Of a DNA stretch of 61,898 bases, positions 1 to 12,214 are shown piece after piece. The stretch is from Phallusia fumigata (lineage: Eukaryota; Chordata; Ascidiacea; Phlebobranchia; Ascidiidae). The stretch spans positions 1-61,898 of the forward strand of contig QXVZ01030108.1 of the NCBI GenBank assembly GCA_008931825.1, given 5' to 3'. The translations under genes and the position numbers were made by a program. Under the pieces are notes generated by a model. It worked only from the letters and a program-made list of their open reading frames with translations. It had not been told where the DNA came from and made no database searches. Position 1 is the first letter of the stretch, and every line of letters starts with the position of its first letter.

Positions 1-1278
1 TAATATTTATGTATTTCGTACAATTGCAAGTGTGCAAAATTGTTTCTGCTGGTTTTCACTGGGTTTGGGAAGTATCATGAATCGTGGTAATGATTCAAGT
101 GCATTGCATGTTGCGAAACGCAACAGTATTGACTTTGATAAGGTTTCATGTTGAAAACAAATTTTGATGAGAAACGTTTGACAATTTACCATTCTTGTCA
201 CCGGGAATAACGATGAGAACTAGCGTACCATATGGATAGAAAGGTGTAAACACGTAACTCGCGAAGGAAGTCGACTGATAAACAGTCAACTGTTACAATC
301 CAGCTTTCATGCATTCTAAACACTAAAATCGCGACCAAAGAAAGGAGAAATACGCATAGAAATGGAAAGATTTTCGAAAGGATGTTATCACAACTACAAA
401 AGCCGACTCAATATTTATTTTCAAATTTTGTGTGTAAATTTGTAAAAAAAACGAACGAAACAACGCGTAAGGGCAAAGCGCTGTCAAATACTTAATTGCA
501 TTTTCACAGTTGTTTCAATCTAGAACGCTATTTGGATTTTTTATGCTGTGACAGTGTATTGTCACTGAATACATCCATAAGACAACAACACTGAATAAAC
601 ACAACATGTTTTATTCAAAACAAAACACTATTGGCATCACCGTTCGCTTAACTTTCTCTTTGTGCGTTGATGCGATATAAACAGGAAGTCGCGGCACCAC
701 AACAGGGCACACCTCTCGAGACTTTTCAACACAAATAATGTTAAATAACTACAGTGACAAGTAAGTTTCTGGAAATGAAACCTTGCACACCAAACGCCGT
801 TGGATCAAACACAAACAGTTTCCAAGTTGAAAACCACAGTTTGATAAACCGACAAAAACTTGGGAGCTGACTTTATTGTTTGGGTTGGCGTCCACTGTAT
901 AACACTGTCAGAATATCGACACGATTTTACGGGTTAACGATTTTCGCAACGGTTTCCTTTTTATACCATATACTGCATTCCATCTGAAGTTAGGTTCTTA
1001 AATGTTTCATGTAGCAATTGCATCCCGGAAACTGTTTTCAAGCAGTGGCTTCTTGGTGTGTCAAAAATTTGTCACCAACGGTTTTAAGCACTAAACATTC
1101 GAAACGCATATCTTTAAAAACATTTTGAACAGCGTTAGAAGCAGTGTGTTGGAAGTTCTACTTCTTTGAGTCCTTCCGTGATTGTCTTGGACCAAATACC
1201 ATTGCGTTCGATGCCCAAAATCCAAAACACGGTTTTCCATTGGACAGACTTCGAAGAAAGAAGCTCGAAACTCCAAGT
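1..1278. other. Gene-free stretch downstream of the O-fucosyltransferase-like gene
   Basis: I see no convincing exon here on either strand. Open frames are short and lack splice context or family resemblance. The right end should hold the 3' UTR of the minus-strand gene that stops at 1279. Confidence 0.5.
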
Positions 1279-4200
1279 TTAAGTTGGATGTGCTTTCCTC
1301 GCTTTCCTGTGGCCCTTTCCTCCTTCAACTTCCTGTAAGACGAGGTGTACGATATTCTGGTCCATTCTGTCGCCCTTCCTGGCAATAAATTTCCGCCGAA
1401 ATCTTGCCTCGCTTGACCACGTGCTTTGCACTGACCATAGAAAAACTGCACTGTCGCTGCAAAGCACGCTCTCAATCTGAGAGATTGCGTCATTGATGAT
1501 TTCTTCAGGCTGTTGACGACATTCCCTGAAATGAACACATGCAGTGTAAAATGTGATTTGTTATTGCGATACAGGTTCTTTAATAAATAATTTACCATTT
1601 ACCCGCCAAAGATCGACGAGTAGTTAGCACGATTGCCTTATGCTCGAAAGGTTGTGGGGTTCTAATCATGTCCCGGTCACTTTTGTTTCTCTGAACAAGA
1701 AACTTAAGTGGCATGGCTCCGACCCAGTTGACCCGATGTATTGACCCCAAAATCGAAAAAATCAAATGAAAAATGATCTCATGGAACTGCAATGAGACAG
1801 GTAGCTCGACGGTGGACTTATTATGAGCAAAACGCATTCAGGCGTTGTTCCGCACCCCGGGAAAAACGATCATTTGTTAAGAGTACTTACATTTTACTGT
1901 TGAAAATGAATTCCTTCAACGTTTCAGATGTGAAAATTTCGATGTTGAGGCCAGCTGCATCAATGAACGATCGAAATTCCTTTGTCATGCGGCTCATAAA
2001 TTTTCCCATGGTCGGCGGTGAAGCCACGTAAACGGACTTGACCCCTTTGTCGGCAGCAAGTTTTGCAACAGCTCTGGCAAGGGCAGTGTGGTTCATCGCT
2101 CTCCTAACATTGGAACACATCGACGACCTGCGGTCTTGTGCGTGGTCAACGCAAAGATACTGAAGAAAATCCTAGAAAGTCAAAAGGAGTGAAAAAGGTT
2201 AATGTCCTATCAGGAAGAGTAACATGCATTTTGTTTGTTGACAATCCCGAATTAAATCTTATTTAGGTTCATTGTGGTTGTGAACAAGGTTTTCAGACTA
2301 TTTACAGTAGTTGGCTTTACCTCAGTGTCATAGCGCCAATGTACAGCCACGTATTGCGCCTTATCTTGGCCAGATTTCAAATTGTTGGAGATGAACTTTT
2401 TCGCCATATCGAGAACATATCGTGGTGGTGGAGTGTGACGCTTGATGTCGCCAAAGAGCGAAGCTGCGTCTGTGTTGGACTTGATGTTAAAACTTGGGTC
2501 GTCTCGTATCTGTTGCTGCGTTCGAGGCCAATTAGTTGGAACTGCAAAAGGGAAAGATTATATGGTTTACATACATGTATTTTAGCTGATACATGGAGTA
2601 TGTGGTTTACTTACAAGTGTCTTGAGCCCGAAGACCAAATTGCCGAAATGGGTGTTGGTATAGGGCGCATCTAGCGGTGGAATTGTAAATGCTTTTTACC
2701 GCGGTGATATCTTTTTTTGCGCCATGTTGTAGCCCCGGATGCAAACGACCAAATAGAAAGCTGGCATTTAGATCTAAAACAAACATCCAAGTTGGAAACC
2801 AAACACTGCTGGGTTAATACGGTTTTCGTGACACAGCTTTAAGTGTATCCGTCTAGAAAACTGTGTCAAATTTCTAGCTACAGCTTGTAGGACTTTTGGT
2901 GCGTCTTAAATATCAGCTGTTTTCACAGCAACAAATCATTTAAACAATTTATGTTTAAAACGCGTAAAACGTTGGGCTACAAAGTTTTTCTGCACACCCT
3001 AAAAGTTAATTTCAGGATTTTACCCCTAAAACAATTCTTACCAGTATGTAGAAAGGGCCTAACTGTATCATCAGTCCAATTTCCTGAACGGTACAGTTCT
3101 GATAAAAAAAGACGCCCGAAATTAACCACCAGCGAAAGACAGGGTTCGAAAAAAAACAGTTCAAATACCTCCTAATACGTCAATGTTCACCCCGTTGCGG
3201 TATTTCGCGCCCAGCAGTCCAGTCTCGAGGTGAAATCTTGGCAGTGCACTGATGAGCGAAACCTGTACGTTACAAAATTTGAGCATAAAAGATAAACTGA
3301 AAAAAGAATCACCTGCGCATAAAGTTTGTGCGAAGAGATGAAAGCTTAAATACCTTCCAATTTACTAGATTTTGGATTACGAATATATTTTAGCCGAAGA
3401 TTTGAATCTAAACATCGCGGCCAAACTCCCAAGACGTTGACCTTGGTGCAAAAGTGGACATGTTTGGCGACAAGCTAGATCTTATCAATGTGGCAATGTT
3501 TGCCGCTATTGTTTACTTAAGGCTTGTAGCAGGACGTTTAATTTTCGCTTTACATGGACCTGGGCCAAAACACGATACGACACGGAATGTTCGAAACTGC
3601 AGTGCTTTATAACTTAGTTTCATACAGCTCTGTTTGGATTCATGTTGTTAAAGCAATCCACTCTACCACAATTACACGATATAAGCGGATTAGCGGTTGT
3701 TACAACTACAGTTCGAGGAGATTTTACGTTTTGGCCATGCTCATGTTCAGCCTCTATGTTTTTATCATATTGGTGGTTTGGAAGTAGCCTAAAAGAAAAG
3801 TTTGGAAAGAAACTTTGACTTGATTCAGGCTGTTAAAGATGTTTGTGTAGTTTTCATCTAAAACGAGACAGTCCAAAAGAAGACCATTTTTGTTTACCAT
3901 TTCATTTTTCCTTTTACCTCTCTTTGAAATTCGGCGTGAAACACGGCATCGAGTTTTCCTTCGCAAACTTTTACAGCCTCCTGCATAGAAATCACAGACA
4001 ACAACTTGCTGAGCTCATCCACGTCAAATCGTTCGTCCGCTCGGGCAATTTTTTTCGGTATCTTTGGATCGGTGGTGTGGTAGTAAAACGGTGGGAGAAC
4101 TAATGTTCTGACAAACACACAAGAGTAACTTGCAATAAAAAAGTGGCCGCAATCATGGATATGTTAAGAATCAGTTAAACTCTTTATTGATTCGTATTTA

Positions 4201-4557
4201 CACTTACCGGTTTAGCAAGATGGCAATTAAAGCACTCTGTTGAAATCCAATAATTTGATTATTGGGCCCATTATTCAAGTTCGGTATAAGCAGTCTGTGG
4301 GGGTTAAGTCTGTAACGGGGCGTAAGCGAGTTTGGTCGATCCAGTTTGCTTCCAAAGCAATTACTCCAATTTTCAGAAACGTCTTGGAAAACTTCGGACG
4401 GTGACTCGGTAATTCGGAATTGTTCGGGAATTGCGTCTGACGCATGTTTCAAATAAATTTGTTGGTAGTGTTTTCTCCATGTCGGTTCCCGGACGCTTCT
4501 CCAGTAAACAAGTGTAAGACAGAAGCTTACAGCGTACCATAAGTGTTTTCGACGCAT
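1279..4557 (-). CDS. O-fucosyltransferase-like type II membrane protein (PF10250-like)
   Basis: Seven exons join in phase: 4557-4208, 4107-3918, 3262-3169, 2670-2611, 2541-2321, 2171-1891, 1525-1279, giving about 480 residues. The ATG at 4557 precedes one hydrophobic stretch (about residues 6-19, LWYAVSFCLTLVYW), typical of a Golgi/ER signal anchor. Family-like blocks follow in order: GPNNQIIGFQQSALIAILLN running into RTLVLPPF (N-lobe glycosyltransferase start), YVAVHWRYDTEDF (the loop with the conserved Arg in GDP-fucose O-fucosyltransferases), and SAVFLWSVQSTWSS near the C terminus, resembling the fucosyltransferase 'GSxxSTW' motif. By family, such enzymes transfer fucose from GDP-fucose to Ser/Thr in the secretory pathway. 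It is not a clear POFUT1 or POFUT2 orthologue, and the acceptor is unknown. The exon 4 donor (A|GTAAAC at 2610) was chosen because it keeps frame with exon 5. A SINE copy lies in the last intron. Confidence 0.75.
1604..1860 (+). repeat. tRNA-derived SINE, copy 1
   Basis: The left part has a tRNA-like head with an A-box-like segment (GAGTAGTTAGCACGATTGCC) and a B-box-like segment (GGGTTCTAATC). The body carries the shared core CAAGAAACTTAAGTGGC, and the tail ends CTTATTATGAGCAAAACGCATTCAGGCG. The same order of blocks occurs at about 22160-22440 (reverse) and 50975-51245. It sits in the last intron of the O-fucosyltransferase-like gene. Confidence 0.65.
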
Positions 4558-7003
4558 TACAATGTTTCAACAGCAGTAAAATAGATATCTCGCACGCAGC
4601 AACCACCCTTAGGGCCTATTTAAGCACACATTTTGAGACCCAAAATGTGGTTGGCTATTTTAACAACTATACTGCGAATCATAAACAAACCCTCCTGCAT
4701 AAAAGTTCATGAAAGCCAATACCACAAAAGAGGTATAGAGTGCTACAAGCGATTGTTTTTAAGTACTATAGTCAGGCGGTTGTTTAAATTCAACAGCTCA
4801 TGTGGTTTAATTTTATCACACAAACATATATTACCTACAAGCAAAGACTTTAAATACTTCCAGTGTCTCTCCTCTACATCTCTAGAGCTTTCTGATTCAA
4901 ACTGACTGGACACATAGGAATTCGGCCAAAAATACGCTCCAGCTGTCGTCTGTGGCAAACGTGCTGCAGACCTTCTCTTTGTTTTGGGCCAATCTGTTTT
5001 TCAGATAGCAATCGCACTTACACAGCGTTCGGGAACACGTGTTTGCATGTAAAGAAAAACCTCCGCATATACACTGTCCGTTGGCTGACCAAATCTGGTG
5101 TTTTATAAGCAAACGATTTGCAGTGACCTTTGAATAACCTCCTGCGAAATTTAGTCTGATGAACAGATAACATCATTTGGTTCAACACAGTCAAAAACAA
5201 GATACAAATCACCTATGCGTGGTATTTCACCTTAAGCGAATTTACAGCTTTAAGTTTATTTGGCAGCTTTTTTCTATTCCGCTAATGGTCTGAAACTACA
5301 AGCAGCATTAACCACGTAAGGGAAGTCGTTAGTGTAAGAAATTAACGTTTTACATTAGTTTTTGCCGCCGGCGTCCAAATCAGTAATTAATCCTAGTTAC
5401 TATAACCGCCATTCAATAACAAAGCCCATGAAAGCCTGGATAATACGATACCACCTTGCTGCGTTAGGTTACAATAGGGTTCTAAGTGGGTTGCAGTTAA
5501 TTTATGAAGAAAAACACAACTTATAAACACGACCGATTGTTTTCCGAGTTTGCACATAAACCTCAGCTTGGGACGTCCCTGTTTAGCAAATTTCCTAGGA
5601 CCTTTTCCTCGAAACCTTACTTTTGTCTTAAGTTGACCTGCTACAGTTCAAACGTCTAACCACGTATCACCAACGTTTGGCAAAACCTTGGTTTTCTGCG
5701 GTCAAAATTCGACACAACATGATCGGGTAATTGATACCCTTTCGGTCAGCTATTACTTTTAAATACAACTGTTACGTAGTCAGTTCAATTGACAATTACA
5801 AGGCATTGAAGAAGCGTCGGCGTCATATAGATGCCCTGCGGCCATTCGTCGAGGTTTCCAAACGCCATCAAAGTGCCCTAGATGCGTTTTCTTACTAATT
5901 ACCTACTTCTGTGAGGCGCCTCTTGACAATACATCTGCATGTAAATTTTTGGGTCAGCACAGTTCGGATCAGAAACCTTTAGTCGCTGCGAAAATTTCTT
6001 GAGGCCATCCCAGGCTGTATTTAAACTGTCCGGTGTCAGCACAAAACAACATGAATCACCAATGACTGGCAATTTAGATCGATATCAAAACAACTACTCG
6101 TTGTTGGACAACATAAGGATACCAATCATCTGCTTAGAAACGTGATGACTTACATGTGTGCGTTGCCAAAATCAACCCAAAAGGCGCTATTGAAATGTGC
6201 ATATGGGTGGCTGATTTACCTGAAACATGAAATTCTCATTTTCCCGAAACCCTTTTAAACAGCAATACCTCAGGATAAAAAGAAGAGTGTAAAAGTCGTT
6301 GAAATGTTAACATAAAGACGAAATTTCGAAAAAAACGGAGGAGGAACTGTGACGTGGTGCAGTATGTTCTCAAAAAAACCTATTCGGCAATGTCAGTAAC
6401 ATGGCCGCCGGAACAAACTCTCTGAGAGGGGGTACATTGATATTTTTCATTTTTCGACAGAATACATACAATTTACAAAGTGCATTTTTCGGGATTTCAA
6501 GGAAACAAGTGCCCCCTCTTTTCCCTACGTCACTGCGTTCATGGGCAGCAACCTCAAAATACGTCATGCTTCTATTGGGCGGCAAGTGCACAGTCAAGTC
6601 ACCTGTCGTGGTTTCGAGGTGTTGGTGACTGATAATTCAGGTCAACCCACCGATGGACGATGGGCAATGCCAAGTTACTTCCTAAAATAAAGCAAAGACC
6701 ATGGCGAGAAACACACAACCTTGTCACAACGGCGCGTTTTAATTTCGAGTTAATGTATGTTTTTTATATTTTGCTGACAATTTACGACGTAAAAAACAGT
6801 TGCGGTTTGCAGATTTAATGTCAGATTTTAGAAACCTTTGCAGCTTACATAGAAATAAAAAACACGTCCTTCGAGTTACGATCTCTATTCGAGAAACTGA
6901 TGACCAACTCACAGAATCTGTAAACAATAAACATTTCGAAACTTCCATTTCTGTCCACTTTAAAGTTTGTCCAAAGTATCGATCGGTGAGCAACAAAAAC
7001 ATC
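4558..7003. other. Intergenic region between divergent fucosyltransferase-like and VPS28 genes
   Basis: The two flanking genes are divergent, so both promoters should lie here. I could not fix a TATA box or transcription start. A Cys-rich minus-strand open frame around 4920-5160 (GQCICGG, CKCDC) has a possible donor but no convincing family match and is not called. The rest shows no supported gene. Confidence 0.4.
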
Positions 7004-8348
7004 ATGTCAACAGCACGTCCGGAGCTGTATCAAGAAGTGAAGTTGTATAGCTCAGCCAGAGAAAGGGAAAAGTATGACAATCTCGCCGAATTATATTCCA
7101 TCATCAAAACACTTCAAGCGTTGGAAAAAGCCTATGTAAAAGATGCCCTTACCGCAAGAGAGTAAGATAGCACGTTTACATGTTTGATCTAGCTCCTATT
7201 GTAGAATTCACCTCAAATTAAGCGGTTTCATGTTGTCTTAGCTATACTGGAGCATGCTCGAAACTGCTGGAGCAGTATAAAGTTGCTTTTCGACAAGTCA
7301 AAAGTGAAGTGTCCAGTCTGGATGAATTTGTCAAACAGTACAAACTTGAAGATTGCCATGCCGCACTAGAAAGAATACGAGAAGACAGGCCAATCACCAT
7401 TCCAGATGACAAAGGCAACACAAGCAAATGTGTTGCTGATATAGTATCGGTAGGTTTTGTTAAACAATGTGTAAAAGCAGACTTTGGCTTATTAGGGGCA
7501 ACTCTAAAATACGCAAGCTACGCAATCTATTCTTATTTAAAGCAAACCAGCAAAGTTGAGTAGATCAGGCACACAGCCTGGTTTGATTTAGCATAATCTG
7601 GAACACCCAAGTTAGGCAGGGCAACTCTAATCTAGGCTACGCACACTTGGGCATTCCACATTGCATCATAAATTATACCAGGCTTAAACATCTCAATTGC
7701 ATTTGATCAGTCTATTTTGTATGGAATGCGTGCCTAACCTAAGCATCATATACGAGTACTTAACCTGATAGGGTTGAACTAAACCAGGCTATGTTCCTAA
7801 TGTACCCAAATTGCCTGAAATGCTTAAAGTTGGAAAAGATTGCGTGGATTGCATCTTTTAGAGTTGCTCACTGTGTGGTGTTTGCTGGCAAATCACTTAA
7901 AATCCTAGTAGAGACATTAACATTATTGCTTCAAATGCAATGCAATTTACTGCTGCCTGAAAAAATAGGAAGTTACACATGCTTACAGCTTTTTATAACC
8001 GTAATGGACAAACTGAGGCTTGAAATTCGTGCAATGGATGAGCTACACCCAGATCTTAAGGAATTGGCAGAAAGTATGAATAGAATGAGCACTTTGCCTT
8101 CACACTTTGAGGGAAGGGAAAAAGTTAATGGGTGGTAAGTAAAACAATTTCAGAAGTTCTGCATGAAATATTTATTTATTCCATATTTTTAATAAAAAAG
8201 CTGGAAAATAAAAAAAATCGTTCTGTGGTCCAGGTTGGTCACGTTTAAGGGCATGTCTGCCTCTGATGATCTTGATGATGCGCAAGCCAGGCAGATGCTC
8301 TTTGACATGGATTCCGCATACAATGCATTCAATCGTTTCTTGACATAA
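7004..8348 (+). CDS. VPS28: VPS28, ESCRT-I subunit
   Basis: Four exons, 7004-7161, 7242-7449, 7989-8134 and 8234-8348, join in phase to 208 residues; human VPS28 has about 221. The protein opens [21 protein letters not shown], the well-known VPS28 N-terminal start. It continues through [20 protein letters not shown] and [14 protein letters not shown], into the C-terminal four-helix domain [20 protein letters not shown] and [22 protein letters not shown]28 binds TSG101/VPS37 through its N-terminal part and ESCRT-II through its C-terminal domain, sorting ubiquitinated cargo into multivesicular bodies on endosomes. The ATG at 7004 is the first in frame with the conserved block. The second donor splits an Arg-Asp pair, and reading through it gives an immediate stop, which supports the intron. 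The gene converges with MGME1 copy A, the two stops lying about 350 bp apart. Confidence 0.95.
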
Positions 8349-8701
8349 TACTATGCCTGCAAAATGAAACTTTCTACATATTTGTCGCTGCACTTTTAAT
8401 GATAAAAAGCAACTGTGGAATTTAATAATGTTTAAAACAAGGATTTTATTTCAATTGGGAAGTGCAAGCCAATGCGGTGGATTGAAACGTCCTAACAAAG
8501 TAAATGTCAATGTTAAAAGTTTCTTGAAAGGCAAGCATCTCCCAAAAAGTCTTTGTAACACTGCACAATGGTTGAGTTATTAACACTTGAATGGTGTTAT
8601 CTGATATTGCTACGCTTTGGTGTGCAGTAAACTGAATTCGGCCACCTCCTCCGATGAATCTGTTGCCATTAGCTGTCTCTGCCAACTTTGGCATGACAAG
8701 G
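8349..8701. other. Convergent 3' region of VPS28 and MGME1 copy A
   Basis: This gap of about 350 bp should hold both 3' UTRs. An uninterrupted minus-strand frame crosses it (about 8446-8742), but it is out of frame with the predicted last MGME1 exon and is treated as chance. Confidence 0.45.
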
Positions 8702-10695
8702 TCATGTGCATTGGGCTCTTGCTTCTGTCTTCTGTTTTTCATTCTACAAAAAATGTAAAAACAGCCAATTACATACTATTACGTTTGCATTTATCACCTT
8801 GCAATACAAAGCTTACTGCACTGATTTTGTATTGAGCAAGTCTCCTAAGCCACTGATCCCAATAATATTCCATCATTGCTGGGTTTAGGTCAAAAATGTT
8901 AGCAGGTCTCCCATTGTGGTAGATGTAGACTAACAATCCATTTTTAATCTGTTGTCACAACTGATATTCAAATATTCAGCATAGCACAGTTGCTTTAAAC
9001 TCTTGAGGTTATGGGTCTAATTCAGTGGTCAGCAAACTTTGGGCCGCCTAGTACTTTTTATTGGGCTCCTTACTTATGTGGGCCGCGTGGTGTATAGAAG
9101 CTGGATCCTGATGCGATGGTGGGGCCAAAATGTGGAGTCGTACTCCATTGCACCACATGTAAATGGTTATTATTTGACATCACAAATAATTGTTATGTAG
9201 GGATGCTTTGTGATAAAACAAACAATAGGTATTTGACAAAACAAAAATAATTGTTATGTAACAAATGAATTGTGATGGAACAGTCAACACATGAATAGCA
9301 AAGTAAAGTGTACTCGATATAAATTTAATTGGCGAATTTAAACAAATAAAAATGTGGAAGAATTTGGGCCTTCATAACAAAGTTTGCCGACCACTGGTCT
9401 AATTTGTATGGTAACAGGTTCTCCTGCCCCAGTTTCTTGTATTTCCCTATGTAAGAAACTTAAACTAATTGCCATGGCTGCAACCCAGTACTCAGCCTTA
9501 TCGGTTTATTTAATATATTTCAAAATGTACAAATAAATTTAACTACACAAGAGCCTATTTTGATATTCAATACCTTCTTCTAAATACTCATGCTGGTCAT
9601 CAACTTTCGAACATCACACAATGAAAAAGCAGTGAGCAAATAGCTCTATGTCAACCTACTTGCTCCTAGCCAGAATTAATACAACTTCATAACATCACCT
9701 GGAATCTTCTTGCATGGGTGATGTTATATGCACCAGTATATGCTGCCACCTGCATCGGTGCATTGTAGCACTTTGCAAGACTTTCCTTCTTTTTTCTAGA
9801 AGTTTTCCAGTCAATCATAAACCACTCACCCCTAAAAAAGTTTCCATATAAAACTAAAAATAGAATTTTTGCTGTCAAAAGATTTAAACTCATTGGAAAT
9901 ATTTTATCCTCGATTTAAAAAGGCAAAATACGCCAGTATAAAGTGCTTGGCAAAAACTTGGGCATGACCCATTTAGTGTGGTCAATTTGTGCTTGAATGA
10001 CGAAGTGAAAAGTTACTGACCTCCATTTACCAATGCAGTCCAAAGTGCCCTTATAGCCTAGATCTGGATGAGCAACAAATTTTTCTATTTTTCTCACTTC
10101 AGTGATATCCCTAACAACCGGAAGAACGCTAGACAATAACATTCTTGTGTTATCTTCTATTTTATCATCTGATATTGGGTTGCCTATTAAATAATCCTTG
10201 ATTGTTGAATGAAAAGTTTTTCCTGTTTGAATATATCCTGAAAAACATACAATCAACAGGTTGGACCAAAACTATTTTCCACAAACAAAACTTTGCAGTG
10301 GTATATATTTCAAAATGAACAAATAAATTTAGCTACACAAGAGCTTATTTTGATATTCCATACCTTCTTCTAAATACTCATGCTGATGAAGTCCAAACTC
10401 TGCCATTCTCCTTCTCTCTGACAACAACATTCTTAAGTTCTCTTCTGCAGTCTGCGTCTCTTTCAAAACTTTTGTTACCGATGGCAGTTTCTAGATCAAT
10501 ATAAGGCATAAACGTTTGCAATAAAACATAAAATTTATCCAACAAAACTAAAAACAATTTGTTATTACAAAACAAACACACTTTTGACTCCGCAGATGTT
10601 ACAAAATCTAGCTTCGATTTCAGAAGATTAGTTCTGGTCATTGGATAACCCACATATGTTTGGTTATAGAAGCTTGCTGTTGAAAAAGCTCGCAT
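8702..10695 (-). CDS. MGME1: MGME1-like mitochondrial exonuclease, copy A
   Basis: Exons 10695-10582, 10490-10364, 10237-10021, 9831-9699, 8948-8817 and 8743-8702 give about 254 residues. The RecB/PD-(D/E)XK nuclease core is intact: GTLDCIGKW (motif Asp), MIDWKTS (Asp and Lys of D-x-K) and MQVAAYTGA (the QxxxY motif), followed by EYYWDQWLRRLAQY as in human MGME1. MGME1 trims single-stranded DNA ends during mitochondrial DNA replication. The ATG at 10695 starts MRAFSTASFYNQ, basic and hydroxylated with no acidic residues, as expected of a mitochondrial presequence. An upstream coding exon cannot be excluded. Internal exon lengths (127, 217, 133, 132) match copy B exactly. The intron between 9699 and 8948 is crowded with a hAT-type element, a SINE fragment and a duplicated exon edge. 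Confidence 0.9.
9023..9396. mobile_element. Non-autonomous hAT-type MITE
   Basis: The termini are inverted repeats: CAGTGGTCAGCAAACTTTG on the left, and on the right the reverse complement of CAGTGGTCGGCAAACTTTG, with one mismatch. The element is flanked by a perfect 8-bp target-site duplication, GTCTAATT at 9015-9022 and 9397-9404. Eight-base duplications and CAGTGG termini are hallmarks of hAT elements. It is 374 bp long with no coding capacity, so it would need a transposase in trans. It lies in an intron of MGME1 copy A. Confidence 0.88.
9415..9500 (+). repeat. Partial SINE fragment
   Basis: The segment reading TAAGAAACTTAAACTAATTG, then GCCATGGCTGCAACCCAGTA, resembles the body of the SINE at 1604 (AAGAAACTTAAGTGGCATGG). 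The tRNA-like head is degraded. Confidence 0.4.
9514..9595. repeat. 82-bp direct repeat of a MGME1 exon edge, copy 1
   Basis: This stretch is nearly identical to 10304-10385. The source copy spans the 3' end of MGME1-A exon 2 with its donor site. This second copy lies in a later intron of the same gene and therefore carries a decoy 5' splice site on the minus strand. Confidence 0.8.
10304..10385. repeat. 82-bp direct repeat of a MGME1 exon edge, copy 2
   Basis: Partner of 9514-9595. It contains the genuine exon end at 10364 (minus strand GAAGAAG|GTATGG) and the following intron start. Confidence 0.8.
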
Positions 10696-10855
10696 CAGCT
10701 TCTGAAAAAAAAAATATTTGTAAATACAGATTTTTAAGTGGGAATCTTGAAAGGAGTTATCTCTTACTTTCACCAAGTTGGAAGTGTTGTGGGAAATCTT
10801 GAGAATTAAACCACAGTTTTCGGGTCTAGTGTACAATTGTACGTAACAATGTTAG

Positions 10856-10942
10856 TGACGTCACAGAACCTTGAAATTACGTCACGATGTAGTGACGTAC
10901 ATACTATGACGTCATGCAAAATTTCATCCTCCTATGACGTCA
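10856..10942. promoter_or_regulatory. Cluster of five CRE/ATF-like sites upstream of MGME1 copy A
   Basis: Three perfect TGACGTCA palindromes lie at 10856-10863, 10907-10914 and 10935-10942. Near matches TTACGTCA (10877-10884) and TGACGTAC (10893-10900) lie between them. The cluster is 160-250 bp upstream of the ATG at 10695. TGACGTCA is the consensus for CREB/ATF bZIP factors. A promoter role is inferred from density and position. The facing plus-strand flank has no called gene. Confidence 0.6.
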
Positions 10943-12214
10943 TTAACAATGTTTGCAACAGCATCGAATATGTGAACCACCGACGCGACGACCTCACTTA
11001 AAACCACAACAAAAAACGGTCATAAGGTACAATGACAAAATACGAAAACTTTTAGGTTCCAGGAATTTATTTCAATCCCAGCCATTTCAATCCCTTTCTC
11101 GCAAATGTTTCGAAACAAATGCCTACCAATAACAAAATTTGAAATACTTGCTCCAACACAAGCCACAATATGCAAGAAAATAAGCAGAAAAAAAAATTCG
11201 AACTATGTTGTTTCTATGGTTCGAGTAATTATGACGATCTTGGGTTCCTTTTTTAAATGATCTNCAGAGGTTTTACCAATAAGTCTCATTTATCAACAGA
11301 ACTGTAAGTATTTATCATACAATAGCGACGTGTTGTCAACAATACACGAAAAAACTATTTATCTGGAAAATTGTGTCCCACTGATGGACATTGTTTACGA
11401 ATTTAATGGCGATCAACGAAGGTTTGTTTTGTCCAAACAAAGGTCACATTTTGTTGCACTCCTCAATTGCACCAAAAATATCTAACTGACTGCTCGTTTC
11501 TTGCAAGTGCCAATCCTAGAAATCGCGTAACGTCAGTCAGTCACAGTATGTTGGTTTTACTTGGTTAGCGCACGTGCGTGACTAGAGCAGGAGGTAAACA
11601 AAACCTTTATCACTAGGTGGTGCTGGCGCAATTTATTTGCAGATTACTTTTTTGTCAAGTAAACCAGATGTAGAACCATAGAACCCTTTTGGGTTAACGC
11701 GACCTTGAAGCGTCAGCGTTCCACACTGGTTGGTTAACCGTTTAAACTCGTCTGGCCTTACTTAAACCACACAGGCTTATATCTTGGCAATGCGGTTTTT
11801 CGCTGAAAACGGTTTTGTTCTTCATAAAATTAGATTATGGGCTTCATTAAATTTTATTTGTCACTTTTGACACCTCATCAGTCTTTTAATACGATAATGC
11901 CACTGCTGACTAACGAAGTCACGCAGATGTTGCAACACATTTGTCACTTTTGCACTGTAAAATATAATTGGCACTAGAAAAGACAAACAACCGCGACGAG
12001 GTAAGCAGCACTCGCATTTGTACAAAAAGAAACGTTCAGGATTTGTTGTGGGCAAAAGACACCCAATCGCATGCTGCGGGTAGGCAATCGGCGTATTTCT
12101 ATCCGGATGGTATCCAAGATCGATGCATGGTCTTCGTTTCATAGCACGTAACTCTTTAAAGCGTTACGCTGGCTGCAGATTTAGATCCAACTGGCACACA
12201 GCCTTTGTCACTTT
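10943..12214. other. Intergenic region between the two MGME1 copies
   Basis: No supported exon. It contains an isolated ambiguous base at 11264, without obvious duplicated flanks, and should hold the copy B 3' UTR at the right end. Confidence 0.45.

Noticed and set aside
4897..5160. Cys-rich minus-strand frame with a possible donor
   Set aside because: No partner exon and no recognisable domain. The cysteine spacing does not match WSC or PAN.
8446..8742. 98-codon minus-strand frame overlapping the last MGME1-A exon
   Set aside because: The phase of the upstream MGME1-A exon selects the other frame, which ends in a short Lys-rich tail like other MGME1 proteins.
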